DNA of 64,000 bases from Flavihumibacter solisilvae. GTDB taxonomy: Bacteria > Bacteroidota > Bacteroidia > Chitinophagales > Chitinophagaceae. The DNA is taken from contig NZ_JSVC01000005.1 in NCBI RefSeq assembly GCF_000814475.1, positions 124,001 through 188,000 of the forward strand, written 5' to 3'. The notes beneath the pieces were generated by a model that was given only the letters and a program-made list of their open reading frames with translations, was not told where the DNA came from and searched no databases. The stretch's first letter is position 1; the number at the start of each line of letters is the position of its first letter. Made by a program: the position numbers and the translations under genes. Below, piece by piece: positions 26,877 to 36,320 of the stretch.

Positions 26877-27617
26877 ATGAAATCCAATACTGACCCAAAA
26901 GTACCATATCAAATGGAAAGAGTAAGAGCGCTGATAAATAAGTTGCAGGAACAACTGGATCAGCAGGCCGATACCCACTCACTACTGGTAACTGTACAGC
27001 TGTTACAGGCTGAATTGCAGGGTGCTTCAAAACCTGAGGCTTCCCGTTCCGGTTCCGGCAAAGTTGCGGTAGTAATGCCCGCCAACTCCCGCCGGCAGGC
27101 AGAAAGCACAGTTCCGTCTTATTCGCAGCCGCAAAAAACTGAGGAGGCCGTCCCGATGGAAACCAGCCAGGCACATCCGGTCCCCGAACCACTCCCGGTA
27201 CAGGCTCCGGCCCAGACCGACTGGTTGCATAACCTGATGCAGGAAATTCCGACCCTGGCCCACCAGAAGGAGATCCGCGAACTTAACGAAGTGATGAGCC
27301 AGCAGAATGGTGCTTCCCTTAATGACAGGCTCAGGCAGCAGTCTGTTGAAGTGGCGGAAGTCCTGACCCGCGAACCGGTCCGCGACCTGAAAAAAGCAAT
27401 CGGTGTAAATGACCGCTTTGTATTCGTCAATGAGCTCTTCAGGGGTGACGAAGTGATGTATGAAAGGAGTATCAAAACCATCAATTCCTTCAATATTCTG
27501 CAGGAAGCCGAATTCTGGATCCAACGGGAATTAAAACTGAAACTCGGCTGGGACGATTCCAAAGAAGTTGTCAGGCACTTCTGTCAATTGGTAAGAAGGC
27601 GATTCTCTTCCAAGTAA
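26877..27617 (+). CDS. Conserved Bacteroidota-type protein of unknown function
   Basis: A 246-residue cytoplasmic protein with an N-terminal helical, Gln-rich stretch (about 15-45), a Pro/Gln/Ser-rich linker (about 50-115), and a well-structured acidic/basic C-terminus (about 150-246) containing LKKAIGVNDRFVFVNELF and SFNILQEAEFWIQREL. This C-terminal part resembles proteins I have seen only in Bacteroidota; no function is known to me. An alternative ATG lies at 26913 (MERVRALINK). Its 3' end overlaps the convergent waaA gene by 34 bp. Confidence 0.8.
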   Translation: MKSNTDPKVPYQMERVRALINKLQEQLDQQADTHSLLVTVQLLQAELQGASKPEASRSGSGKVAVVMPANSRRQAESTVPSYSQPQKTEEAVPMETSQAHPVPEPLPVQAPAQTDWLHNLMQEIPTLAHQKEIRELNEVMSQQNGASLNDRLRQQSVEVAEVLTREPVRDLKKAIGVNDRFVFVNELFRGDEVMYERSIKTINSFNILQEAEFWIQRELKLKLGWDDSKEVVRHFCQLVRRRFSSK

Positions 27618-28852
27618 TTTATAATGGTGTTTGTAGCGCCTTTCCTGGTGCGGACGAAAGTTTCTGCTGCCGCGGAGGCCTCGTGATAAGCTGCATTTTC
27701 CTCCAGCATCCGCCTTAGCGTGGATTCCAGCTCCAAAGCATTGTTTACGGCAAATGACGCGCCTGCATCTAGCATGGCTATCGCTTCGGGGAACCTGTCA
27801 TACACCGGTCCATGGATCACCGGTACCCCATATACAGCTGCCTCCAGGATATTATGAAGCCCGTCCTCCCCAAACCCACCCCCGACATAAGCCACGGTCG
27901 CATAATGGTATAACCTGCTCAACATCCCTATATTGTCGATGATCAGGACGTTGGGCGGATTGGCAGTTGCCTGTAATTCCTTCCATCGCTTTTCCCACTC
28001 CCCGTATCGCACCGTATTATTAAAGAGCTTCTCCATTTCTTTCAGGTGTGTCTCGCCAATTTCATGAGGCGCAATAATAAACCTGACCTGTGGCTCCGAA
28101 TTGGCAAAATGGTCCAGCTCCTCTTCATCCTCCGGCCAGGTACTGCCGGCAACCACCGTTTTGCTCCCGTTCACAAAAGCTTCGATCAAAGGCAGGGGCT
28201 GAAAGTTTTCAGCGATCGCAGAAACCCTGTCGTAACGGGTGTCGCCGCTTACACTCACCCGGCTGAATCCCACTGAATTCAGCAAATCCTTTGAATCTTC
28301 ATCCTGGACAAAGATGTGACGGAAGCAGCTTAACATATGCCTGTGCAACTTACCATACCAACGGAAAAAGGGCTGCGACGAGCGGAACAACCCCGAAACC
28401 AGCAACACCGGCACCTCTTTTTTCATGAGCTGGTGTAGAAAATGATACCAGAACTCGTACCGCACCCAAATCACCAGGTCTGGCTGAACGATGCCGATGA
28501 AGTCTTTGGCAACCCTGTATCCGTCCAGGGGCAGGTAACAGATATGATCCGCCCCGGTGTAATTTTTGCGGACCTCATAGCCGGAAGGGGAGAAGAAAGT
28601 AACCACCAGCGTATACCCGGGCTTTGTTTTACGGATATATTCCAGTACCGGCCTTCCCTGCTCAAATTCCCCCAGAGAAGCGCAGTGCATCCAAACAACC
28701 GGAGCCTTTTTTTCGCCTAATGCCGCCGTTAGCCTGTCTTTCCAGTCTTTCCGTCCCCTGAGCCAGAGTCTTGCCTTCTCATTAAAGTTTGCTGCAATGC
28801 CAATCCCGAGCCGGTATAGTATTAGAAATATGTTATATAATAAAAGACTCAC
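27584..28852 (-). CDS. waaA: 3-deoxy-D-manno-octulosonic acid transferase
   Basis: A 422-residue GT-B glycosyltransferase that adds Kdo to lipid A at the inner membrane. Features: N-terminal membrane anchor (about 1-18), HCASLGEFEQGRP motif, FFSPSGYE, an extended acceptor-side domain, and the donor-side AGSTWPEDEEEL, GGGFGEDGLHNILEAAVYGVPVIHGP segments conserved in KdtA. It confirms a Gram-negative envelope with lipid A. A TAGTTTTG -7 box lies upstream, divergent from the nucleotide-sugar operon. The 3' end overlaps the convergent unknown gene. Confidence 0.95.
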   Translation of the reverse strand: MSLLLYNIFLILYRLGIGIAANFNEKARLWLRGRKDWKDRLTAALGEKKAPVVWMHCASLGEFEQGRPVLEYIRKTKPGYTLVVTFFSPSGYEVRKNYTGADHICYLPLDGYRVAKDFIGIVQPDLVIWVRYEFWYHFLHQLMKKEVPVLLVSGLFRSSQPFFRWYGKLHRHMLSCFRHIFVQDEDSKDLLNSVGFSRVSVSGDTRYDRVSAIAENFQPLPLIEAFVNGSKTVVAGSTWPEDEEELDHFANSEPQVRFIIAPHEIGETHLKEMEKLFNNTVRYGEWEKRWKELQATANPPNVLIIDNIGMLSRLYHYATVAYVGGGFGEDGLHNILEAAVYGVPVIHGPVYDRFPEAIAMLDAGASFAVNNALELESTLRRMLEENAAYHEASAAAETFVRTRKGATNTIINYLEENRLLTN

Positions 28853-28875
28853 GTAATCAAATGGTTAATGTGCTG

Positions 28876-28883
28876 CAAAACTA
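28876..28883 (-). promoter_or_regulatory. -7 promoter box of waaA
   Basis: The minus strand reads TAGTTTTG followed by C, matching TAnnTTTG, 23 bp upstream of the waaA ATG in the divergent intergenic region. Confidence 0.5.
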
Positions 28884-28914
28884 AATTCAAACTTTCACCC
28901 TACCTATATTTTGC

Positions 28915-28922
28915 TATTTTTG
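28915..28922 (+). promoter_or_regulatory. -7 promoter box of the nucleotide-sugar operon
   Basis: TATTTTTG matches TAnnTTTG and lies 31 bp upstream of the DegT-family start. A second near-match (TATATTTTG) sits just upstream. It is the only promoter candidate I see for the seven-gene block to 36215. Confidence 0.45.
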
Positions 28923-28953
28923 TGCGCATTTAAAAAAAGAGGGGGACAGACTT

Positions 28954-30084
28954 ATGCGGCCAATTCATATGGTTGATCTGAAACAACAATACCTGCATAT
29001 CAAACAGGATATTGATGCGGCGATTCATGAAGTGATAGATACGGTGGCCTTTATTAATGGAAAGGCAGTTGTTGATTTCGGTAATTCTCTTGCGGATTAC
29101 CTGGGGGTTAAACATGTGATCCCCTGTGCTAACGGTACCGATGCCCTGCAGATCGCTATGATGGCTTTAGACCTGCAGCCGGGTGATGAAGTAATCACGC
29201 CATCCTATACCTATATTGCCACAACCGAAGTAATAGCATTGCTGAAACTGACACCGGTATTTGTGGACGCTGATCCAAAGACATTTAATATCGACCCTGT
29301 AGCGATCGAAAAAGCAATTACCCCCCGCACTAAAGCAATAGTTCCGGTACACCTGTACGGCCAGTCGGCAAATATGGAAGCAATCATGAAGATTGCGGAA
29401 AAACACAACATTCCTGTTATTGAAGATAACGCACAGGCCATAGGCAGCGACTATCGTTTCAGTAATGGCCAGACGAAAAAGACCGGCTCTATCGGAACCA
29501 TCGGCTGTACTTCGTTTTTCCCTTCCAAAAACCTGGGTTGCTATGGAGATGGCGGTGCTATCAACACAAACGATGATGCTCTTGCTTCGAAAATGCGCAT
29601 GATCGCCAATCATGGCCAGAGCAAAAGATATTACCACGACCTCGTAGGCTGTAACAGCAGGCTGGATTCTATCCAGGCCGCTATCCTGAATGTGAAGCTG
29701 CCCCTGCTGGATAAATATATTGATGCACGCCGGTCGGCAGCTGATTTTTACGACAATGCCTTCGCCGGCAATCTAAAAATCACTGTCCCTTTCCGCTCTG
29801 CTGAAAGCAAACACGTATTCCATCAATATACGTTGCAGCTGGAAGGCGTTGACCGTGACGGGTTGAACCAGTTCCTTTCAGACAACCAAATACCGTCGAT
29901 GATTTACTACCCGGTTCCCGCGCACAGGCAGCAAATGTTTGCGAGCTTCGGTTCGGCGGCATGTAATTTGCCTGTAACGGACTGGTTAACCGAAAGGGTT
30001 ATCTCCCTGCCCATGCATACTGAGCTGGACCAGGAGCAACTGGAATACATCAGTTCAAAAGTCTTATCGTACGTCAATAAATAA
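28954..30084 (+). CDS. DegT/DnrJ/EryC1/StrS-family sugar aminotransferase
   Basis: A 376-residue PLP enzyme of the sugar-aminotransferase family, which makes amino sugars from nucleotide-linked keto sugars. Visible motifs: CANGTDALQIAMMAL, TPSYTYIATTEVI, VPVHLYGQSANM, EDNAQAIGSDY and the PLP lysine K192 in FFPSKNLGCYGDGGA; NSRLDSIQAAIL follows. It opens a tight operon of nucleotide-sugar genes. The substrate is not readable; the two UDP-sugar dehydrogenases downstream suggest a UDP-linked keto sugar (inference). Confidence 0.93.
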   Translation: MRPIHMVDLKQQYLHIKQDIDAAIHEVIDTVAFINGKAVVDFGNSLADYLGVKHVIPCANGTDALQIAMMALDLQPGDEVITPSYTYIATTEVIALLKLTPVFVDADPKTFNIDPVAIEKAITPRTKAIVPVHLYGQSANMEAIMKIAEKHNIPVIEDNAQAIGSDYRFSNGQTKKTGSIGTIGCTSFFPSKNLGCYGDGGAINTNDDALASKMRMIANHGQSKRYYHDLVGCNSRLDSIQAAILNVKLPLLDKYIDARRSAADFYDNAFAGNLKITVPFRSAESKHVFHQYTLQLEGVDRDGLNQFLSDNQIPSMIYYPVPAHRQQMFASFGSAACNLPVTDWLTERVISLPMHTELDQEQLEYISSKVLSYVNK

Positions 30085-30105
30085 ATCAACCAAGAGCTTA
30101 TCTAA

Positions 30106-31437
30106 ATGAAAATTGCAGTAGTTGGCACAGGTTATGTCGGATTGGTGACAGGAACCTGCTTTGCTGAAACAGGAAACGAAGTCACCTGCGTGGATATCGA
30201 CAGTAAAAAAGTTGAAAGGCTGTCAAACGGTGAAATAACCATTTATGAACCAGGCCTGGAAAAACTTTTCCTGCGGAACCTGAAAGAAAACAGGTTGCAG
30301 TTTACTACCAGCCTCGAAGATGGTATCCGTGATGCAAAAATTGTTTTTCTCGCACTTCCTACGCCTCCCGGCGAAGATGGTTCAGCAGACCTTAAATATA
30401 TTCTCGGGGTTTCAGAAGAAATCGGCAAACTGCTGAAAGACTATAAAGTACTGGTAGATAAAAGCACTGTTCCGGTAGGAACAGCTGAGAAGGTAAAGGC
30501 AGCAGTACGTAAAAACTATTCCGGCGAGTTTGATGTGGTATCCAACCCCGAATTCTTGCGGGAAGGTGTAGCCGTGGACGACTTCATGAAGCCAGACCGT
30601 GTTGTAATCGGAACTACTTCCGAACGCGGAAGGAAAGTGATGGGCGACCTTTATGCTCCGTTTGTTCGTTCAGGCAACCCCGTTATCTACATGGATGAGC
30701 GTAGTGCTGAACTTACCAAATACGCAGCAAACTCTTTCCTGGCAACTAAGATCTCATTCATGAACGAAATAGCCCAGTTGTGTGAGCGCGTTGGTGCCGA
30801 TGTGGATATGGTCCGTCTCGGCATTGGCAGCGATGATCGTATTGGCAAGCGTTTCCTTTTTCCTGGAATCGGGTATGGTGGCAGCTGTTTTCCCAAGGAT
30901 GTACAGGCATTGGTAAAATCATCATGTGAAGCGGATTACCAATTCCGCATCCTCAATGCAGTAATGGAAGTCAACGAAAAACAAAAACTGCACCTGATCC
31001 CCAAGATCAAAAAATACTTCAATGACGACCTGAAAGGCAAGCATTTTGCATTGTGGGGACTCGCATTCAAACCAAACACAGATGATATTCGCGAAGCTCC
31101 CGCTTTATATATTATTGAAGAATTGCTGGCAGCGGGTGCCACGGTAAGTGCTTTCGATCCGGAAGCAATGAAGAACGTGCAGCAATTGCTTGGCGACCAG
31201 ATCCATTTTGCTGAAAACCAGTATGAGGCATTGAAAGGCGCAGATGCGCTGATCATCGCAACGGAATGGAATGAGTTCCGTACCCCGGACTTCCTCAAAA
31301 TCGTTACCAGCATGAAAAATAAAACCATTTTTGACGGCAGGAACCTGTTCGATGTAAGTGCGATCTCAGAACTCGGATTTCATTATGAAAGCGTCGGCCG
31401 CAGGTCCATATCTCCGAATTCAAACCATAAGAACTAA
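30106..31437 (+). CDS. ugd: UDP-glucose 6-dehydrogenase
   Basis: A 443-residue NAD-dependent enzyme oxidising UDP-glucose to UDP-glucuronate. N-terminal Rossmann motif [19 protein letters not shown], central [15 protein letters not shown], catalytic Cys in [16 protein letters not shown], and C-terminal [16 protein letters not shown]. The next gene makes UDP-xylose from its product and overlaps the stop by one base (TAATG), a strong sign of coupled function. Confidence 0.95.
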   Translation: MKIAVVGTGYVGLVTGTCFAETGNEVTCVDIDSKKVERLSNGEITIYEPGLEKLFLRNLKENRLQFTTSLEDGIRDAKIVFLALPTPPGEDGSADLKYILGVSEEIGKLLKDYKVLVDKSTVPVGTAEKVKAAVRKNYSGEFDVVSNPEFLREGVAVDDFMKPDRVVIGTTSERGRKVMGDLYAPFVRSGNPVIYMDERSAELTKYAANSFLATKISFMNEIAQLCERVGADVDMVRLGIGSDDRIGKRFLFPGIGYGGSCFPKDVQALVKSSCEADYQFRILNAVMEVNEKQKLHLIPKIKKYFNDDLKGKHFALWGLAFKPNTDDIREAPALYIIEELLAAGATVSAFDPEAMKNVQQLLGDQIHFAENQYEALKGADALIIATEWNEFRTPDFLKIVTSMKNKTIFDGRNLFDVSAISELGFHYESVGRRSISPNSNHKN

Positions 31438-32423
31438 TGAGCAGGAAACGAGTTTTGATTACAGGAGCCGCAGGTTTCCTTGGATCCCATTTATGTGACA
31501 GGTTCATTGCTGAAGGATTTCATGTGATCGCTATGGATAACCTGATCACCGGCGATCTTCGCAATATTGAACACCTTTTCAGCCTGGAACAGTTTGAATT
31601 CTATCACCACGATGTGAGCAAGTTCATCCATGTGCCCGGCGAACTCGATTATATTCTTCATTTCGCTTCTCCGGCAAGCCCAATCGATTATCTCAAGATC
31701 CCGATCCAGACACTTAAGGTCGGAGCATTGGGAACACACAATTGCCTGGGACTGGCAAAAGCAAAAAATGCCCGGATCCTGGTGGCTTCCACTTCGGAAG
31801 TATATGGAGACCCGCTTATTCACCCGCAGACGGAAGACTATTGGGGAAACGTAAATCCTGTGGGCCCGCGTGGTGTTTACGACGAGGCTAAGCGGTTTAT
31901 GGAATCAATCACCATGGCCTATCACACTTTCCACAAAGTGGAAACAAGGATTGTCCGGATTTTCAATACTTACGGTCCGCGGATGCGACTGAACGACGGC
32001 CGTGCATTACCCGCATTTATCGGGCAGGCACTAAGGGGAGAAGACCTGACCGTATTCGGTGACGGTTCACAGACCCGTTCCTTCTGTTATGTCGACGACC
32101 TGATAGAGGGCATCTACCGCTTGTTGATGAGTGATTACAGCCAGCCGGTAAATGTTGGAAACCCCGATGAAATTTCCCTGCGTGATTTTGCAGAAGAAAT
32201 TATTAAACTTACAGGTACATCCCAGAAGGTCATTTATAAGCCGTTGCCGCTCGATGATCCCAAGCAACGGAAACCGGATATTTCGAAAGCCAGGGCCTTA
32301 CTTAACTGGGAGCCGAAAGTCAGCCGGTCTGAAGGAGTCCGCATAACCTATGAATACTTTAAATCCCTTCCGCACGAAGAACTTTTTAAACAACCAAAAG
32401 AATTTAAAAGTTTACACCAATGA
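31437..32423 (+). CDS. UDP-glucuronate decarboxylase (UDP-xylose synthase type)
   Basis: A 328-residue short-chain dehydrogenase/epimerase fold protein. It has [14 protein letters not shown] (NAD binding), [17 protein letters not shown] and the catalytic YDEAKRFME (YxxxK), with [10 protein letters not shown] typical of UXS enzymes. It converts UDP-glucuronate to UDP-xylose. Its start overlaps the ugd stop by one base and its end overlaps the next gene by 4 bp (ATGA), so the block is translated as a unit. Confidence 0.93.
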   Translation: MSRKRVLITGAAGFLGSHLCDRFIAEGFHVIAMDNLITGDLRNIEHLFSLEQFEFYHHDVSKFIHVPGELDYILHFASPASPIDYLKIPIQTLKVGALGTHNCLGLAKAKNARILVASTSEVYGDPLIHPQTEDYWGNVNPVGPRGVYDEAKRFMESITMAYHTFHKVETRIVRIFNTYGPRMRLNDGRALPAFIGQALRGEDLTVFGDGSQTRSFCYVDDLIEGIYRLLMSDYSQPVNVGNPDEISLRDFAEEIIKLTGTSQKVIYKPLPLDDPKQRKPDISKARALLNWEPKVSRSEGVRITYEYFKSLPHEELFKQPKEFKSLHQ

Positions 32424-33706
32424 AAATTTATCAGGAGCTGCTGGATAAGAAAGAAAAAATTGCGGTTATAGGTCTGGGTTATGTGGGCTTGCCTCTTGCC
32501 CTTGAATTTGGCAGGAAATTGTCAGTCATTGGATTTGATATCAATGGACGCAGGGTGGAAATGATGCGCAATGGCATCGACCCGAGTAAAGAAGTTGCTC
32601 CTGAAGAGTTCAACGGAAGAGATATCATTTTTACCGATGATCTTGATGTGCTGAGGACGGCAAAATTCTTCATTGTTGCCGTTCCTACGCCGGTTGATAA
32701 ATACAATGTACCTGACCTGAAACCATTGGTAGGTGCATCAACAACAGTAGGAAAAGTATTGAAGACCGGTGATTATGTAGTGTATGAATCCACTACTTAT
32801 CCCGGCTGTACCGAAGAAGATTGCCTGCCAATCCTGGAAAAGGTGTCCGGGCTCAAGCTGGGAACTGATTTCAAACTGGGATATTCTCCCGAAAGGATCA
32901 ACCCGGGTGATAAAAAGAATACCCTTCGCACAGTAGTAAAAGTAGCTTCGGGCAGCGACGAGGAAGCACTTGAGGAGATCGCGCAGACATATGAACTGGT
33001 GGTGGATGCAGGTGTGCATCGTGCTCCTTCCATCAAAGTTGCGGAGGCGAGCAAGATCGTTGAAAATACGCAGCGTGACATGAACATTGCTTTGATGAAC
33101 GAATTATCGCTCATCTTCGACCGTATGGGAATCAATACCTATGATGTGATCGAAGCGGCCGGCACAAAGTGGAACTTCCTGAAGTTTCAACCTGGACTGG
33201 TAGGTGGTCACTGCATCGGTGTGGATCCTTATTACCTGACGCATAAAGCTGCGTCACTTGGCTACCAGTCAAGGGTAATTGCAGCAAGCCGGTATATCAA
33301 TGATGATATGGCTAAATACCTGGCCCGTAAGATCATCAAGTATGTGCTGCGCAATTCTGATAACCCAAGGGTATTGGTGAAAGGCGTAACTTTTAAAGAA
33401 AATGTAAGCGATATCCGGAATTCAAAGATCGTTGACACGGTTCAGGAGTTACTGGCATTCAATATTCATGTTGACGTAGAAGATCCGTATGCTGAACATG
33501 CAGAGGTGAAAGAGGAATATGGCCTCAATCTTACACGCCACGGCGGAAAAGACTATGATGCGGTAATTATCACCGTTCCACATGACGAATACCGCCAGCA
33601 TGACGATGCTTATTTCGGTTCTATAACAAAGGAGAATGGCGTTGTCGTTGACCTTAAGGGCATTTATAAGAATAAAATTAAATCAAGATTATACTGGAGT
33701 CTTTAA
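32420..33706 (+). CDS. Nucleotide-sugar dehydrogenase, TviB/WbpO type (UDP-HexNAc 6-dehydrogenase)
   Basis: A 428-residue second UDP-sugar dehydrogenase, distinct from ugd. N-terminal [15 protein letters not shown], the SPERINPGD motif specific to UDP-GlcNAc/GalNAc-type dehydrogenases, [15 protein letters not shown], and the catalytic Cys in [18 protein letters not shown]. It likely makes a UDP-N-acetylhexosaminuronic acid for surface polysaccharide; the exact hexosamine is inferred from family only. It overlaps the previous gene by 4 bp and abuts rfbB without spacing. Confidence 0.9.
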   Translation: MKIYQELLDKKEKIAVIGLGYVGLPLALEFGRKLSVIGFDINGRRVEMMRNGIDPSKEVAPEEFNGRDIIFTDDLDVLRTAKFFIVAVPTPVDKYNVPDLKPLVGASTTVGKVLKTGDYVVYESTTYPGCTEEDCLPILEKVSGLKLGTDFKLGYSPERINPGDKKNTLRTVVKVASGSDEEALEEIAQTYELVVDAGVHRAPSIKVAEASKIVENTQRDMNIALMNELSLIFDRMGINTYDVIEAAGTKWNFLKFQPGLVGGHCIGVDPYYLTHKAASLGYQSRVIAASRYINDDMAKYLARKIIKYVLRNSDNPRVLVKGVTFKENVSDIRNSKIVDTVQELLAFNIHVDVEDPYAEHAEVKEEYGLNLTRHGGKDYDAVIITVPHDEYRQHDDAYFGSITKENGVVVDLKGIYKNKIKSRLYWSL

Positions 33707-34771
33707 ATGAAAACATTTTCTAAATCCATCCTTGTAACCGGCGGTGCGGGCTTTATCGGTTCGCATGTAGTAAGGTTGTTTGTCAACAAGTATCCCGGAT
33801 ACAGGATAGTAAATCTTGACGCCCTTACCTACGCAGGTAACCTTGAAAACCTGAAGGACATTGAGCAGGCTGATAACTATCTTTTCGTAAGGGCAGATAT
33901 CACCGACGAATCTGCGCTCAACAACCTGTTTGCGGAATTTAATTTCGACGGTGTTATTCACCTTGCAGCGGAAAGCCATGTCGACAGAAGCATCCTGGAT
34001 CCGTTACAATTCGTACGGACCAATGTGTTAGGTACAGCTAACCTGCTGAATGTGGCGAAAAAACACTGGGCGGGGAACTATGAAGGAAAGCGATTCTACC
34101 ATGTTTCTACTGATGAAGTTTATGGATCGCTGGGAGAGGAAGGGTTCTTTACTGAAGAAACAGCTTATGATCCAAGGTCCCCGTACTCTGCATCCAAAGC
34201 GTCTTCCGACCATTTCGTAATGGCTTATTTCCATACATACCATCTGCCCGTTGTGATGAGCAACTGTTCAAACAATTATGGTTCGCACCACTTCCCGGAA
34301 AAATTGATTCCGCTGATGATCAATAATATCCGCAACAGTAGGCCGCTGCCGGTTTACGGAAAGGGAGAGAATGTTCGTGACTGGCTCTATGTGGAAGACC
34401 ACGCACGCGCGATCGATGTGATCTATCACAAAGGCGTAACAGGTGAAAAGTATAATGTCGGCGGGTTCAACGAATGGAAAAACATAGACCTGGTGCACCT
34501 GCTTTGTTCCATCATGGACAAGAAACTCGGCCGTGAACCAGGCGCTTCGGCGAAACTGATCACCTATGTTACTGACCGCCCGGGACATGATCTCCGTTAT
34601 GCTATCGACGCCACGAAGATCAACCGCGAACTCGGATGGCAGCCTTCGCTGCAGTTCGAAGAAGGATTGGAAAAGACTGTTGACTGGTACCTGTCAAATA
34701 CAGAATGGATCGACCATGTGACCAGCGGCGACTACAAAAATTATTACGAAGAGCAATATCACAGCAGATAA
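33707..34771 (+). CDS. rfbB: dTDP-glucose 4,6-dehydratase
   Basis: A 354-residue SDR enzyme making dTDP-4-keto-6-deoxyglucose, the second step to dTDP-L-rhamnose. Motifs: TGGAGFIGSHVVRLF, AAESHVDRSI, STDEVYGSLG, the catalytic SPYSASKASSDHF (YxxxK) and NNYGSHHFPEKLIP. Its start directly follows the previous stop. rfbC and rfbD follow in pathway order; rfbA is not in the window. Confidence 0.96.
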   Translation: MKTFSKSILVTGGAGFIGSHVVRLFVNKYPGYRIVNLDALTYAGNLENLKDIEQADNYLFVRADITDESALNNLFAEFNFDGVIHLAAESHVDRSILDPLQFVRTNVLGTANLLNVAKKHWAGNYEGKRFYHVSTDEVYGSLGEEGFFTEETAYDPRSPYSASKASSDHFVMAYFHTYHLPVVMSNCSNNYGSHHFPEKLIPLMINNIRNSRPLPVYGKGENVRDWLYVEDHARAIDVIYHKGVTGEKYNVGGFNEWKNIDLVHLLCSIMDKKLGREPGASAKLITYVTDRPGHDLRYAIDATKINRELGWQPSLQFEEGLEKTVDWYLSNTEWIDHVTSGDYKNYYEEQYHSR

Positions 34772-34773
34772 CG

Positions 34774-35328
34774 ATGGCATTTACTGAAACCGGCTTCCCC
34801 GGATTGGTGGTTTTTGAACCCAAAGTCTTCGGCGATGACCGTGGATATTTTTTTGAATCTTATAACGATGCCTGGTTCAGGGCACATGGACTGGACTACC
34901 AGTTCGTGCAGGACAACCAGGCGAGATCCGTTTACGGTGTTGTACGCGGTCTGCATTACCAGCGGGAGCCTTATGCGCAGACAAAGCTCATCAGGACGCT
35001 GGAAGGCACTATCCTGGACGTAGTAGTGGATTGCAGGAAGGGTTCACCTACATTCGGTAAAGTGTTCTCCATTGAGTTGTCCGCTTCCAATAAGAAACAA
35101 CTGCTGGTACCTAAAGGATTTGCACATGGTTATTCCGTACTCAGCGAAACTGCCGAGGTAATGTATAAGTGTGATGCATTTTATAACAAGGAGAGCGAAG
35201 GTGGTGTGTTGTTCAATGATCCTGCACTCGCGATCGATTGGAAAGTCCCCGAACACCAAATGATCCTGTCTGATAAAGACCGGATATATTCCAGGTTTGC
35301 CGATACCGAACAGCCCTTCAATTTCTGA
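34774..35328 (+). CDS. rfbC: dTDP-4-dehydrorhamnose 3,5-epimerase
   Basis: A 184-residue cupin-fold epimerase, third step of dTDP-L-rhamnose synthesis. The ATG at 34774 (MAFTETGFPGLVVFEPKVFGDDRGYF) gives the canonical N-terminus; an earlier in-frame ATG at 34705 lies inside rfbB and is rejected. Typical motifs: DNQARSVYGVVRGLHYQ with the catalytic His, VVVDCRKGSPTFG, PKGFAHGYSVLS. It starts 2 bp after rfbB and ends 2 bp before rfbD. Confidence 0.95.
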   Translation: MAFTETGFPGLVVFEPKVFGDDRGYFFESYNDAWFRAHGLDYQFVQDNQARSVYGVVRGLHYQREPYAQTKLIRTLEGTILDVVVDCRKGSPTFGKVFSIELSASNKKQLLVPKGFAHGYSVLSETAEVMYKCDAFYNKESEGGVLFNDPALAIDWKVPEHQMILSDKDRIYSRFADTEQPFNF

Positions 35329-35330
35329 AC

Positions 35331-36215
35331 ATGAAAAAGATCCTGGTTACAGGTGCCAATGGCCAGTTGGGTGCCGAACTGCAACAGATCGCCGCCCTTT
35401 ATCCTGATTTCCGTTTCATCTTCACCGACAGCAAGACCTTGCCGATCGACCAGGAAGAAAAGGTTCGTGAAGCCTTTGCTTTACACCAGCCAGCTTACTG
35501 TATTAATTGCGCAGCTTACACGGCAGTTGACAAGGCCGAATCAGAGCCTGCGCGCGCCATGTTGGTGAATGGTACCGCGGTTGGCTTACTGGCGCAGGAA
35601 GCGGAAACAGTTGGTGCAGTGCTGATCCATATTTCTTCCGATTATGTTTTCGACGGAACAGCCTTACGGCCATTAAAAGAAGACGATCCGGTAAATCCAT
35701 TGGGTGTGTATGGCCTATCGAAAAGAAAAGGTGAGGAACTGGCACAGTTGTATAACCCGTCGTCTATTATCATCAGGACTTCCTGGGTATATTCTTCCTA
35801 TGGCCACAATTTTGTGAAGACCATGTTACGCCTTATGGCTGAACGCACGGAGATCAATGTAGTGAATGACCAGGAAGGCACCCCAACCTTCGCTGCCGAT
35901 CTCGCCAAAGTCATTCTGGATATCATCAGTTTCGCCGAACAGTCCGGAAACCCAGGTTCATTCGGTGGTATTTATCACTACTCAAACGATGGTGCTACAA
36001 CCTGGTATGAGTTTGCGTCCGCTATAAAGGAATTCAGCGGCAGTAAGTGTACCGTAAATCCGATACCTACATCTGCTTATCCTACGCCTGCCCAACGACC
36101 CGCATACAGCGTATTCAATAAGGAGAAGATCCGCTTAGTCTTCGGCATTAATACCATACCCTGGAAATACAGCCTGCAATCCTGCCTCCTTCAACTGCAG
36201 CGCTACCTGGCGTAG
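35331..36215 (+). CDS. rfbD: dTDP-4-dehydrorhamnose reductase
   Basis: A 294-residue SDR reductase, last step of dTDP-L-rhamnose synthesis. N-terminal KKILVTGANGQLGAELQ, NCAAYTAVDKAESEP, ISSDYVFDG, and catalytic GVYGLSKRKGEE (YxxxK), followed by IIRTSWVYS. It ends the co-oriented nucleotide-sugar block; a new promoter (36256) and a heptamer array follow. Confidence 0.95.
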   Translation: MKKILVTGANGQLGAELQQIAALYPDFRFIFTDSKTLPIDQEEKVREAFALHQPAYCINCAAYTAVDKAESEPARAMLVNGTAVGLLAQEAETVGAVLIHISSDYVFDGTALRPLKEDDPVNPLGVYGLSKRKGEELAQLYNPSSIIIRTSWVYSSYGHNFVKTMLRLMAERTEINVVNDQEGTPTFAADLAKVILDIISFAEQSGNPGSFGGIYHYSNDGATTWYEFASAIKEFSGSKCTVNPIPTSAYPTPAQRPAYSVFNKEKIRLVFGINTIPWKYSLQSCLLQLQRYLA

Positions 36216-36255
36216 TAGCCGGCAAGCCGGGACCACTTTGGTTCCTGCAATCAAC

Positions 36256-36263
36256 TATCTTTG
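36256..36263 (+). promoter_or_regulatory. -7 promoter box of the ferritin-like gene
   Basis: TATCTTTG followed by CCC matches TAnnTTTG; a TTTG lies 15 bp upstream (36237-36240). It suggests the following gene is transcribed apart from the sugar operon, with a leader of about 45 nt. Confidence 0.5.
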
Positions 36264-36287
36264 CCCACACCTGGTAGCAGGTTGTGG

Positions 36288-36320
36288 ATTTTGAATTTTT
36301 AATTTTCAATTTTGACTTTG
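36288..36320 (+). repeat. 7-bp tandem array overlapping a start region
   Basis: Heptamers TTTTGAA, TTTTTAA, TTTTCAA, TTTTGAC, TTTGAAT follow each other in phase. The array runs into the apparent TTG start codons (36312 or 36318) of the next gene. Confidence 0.6.
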
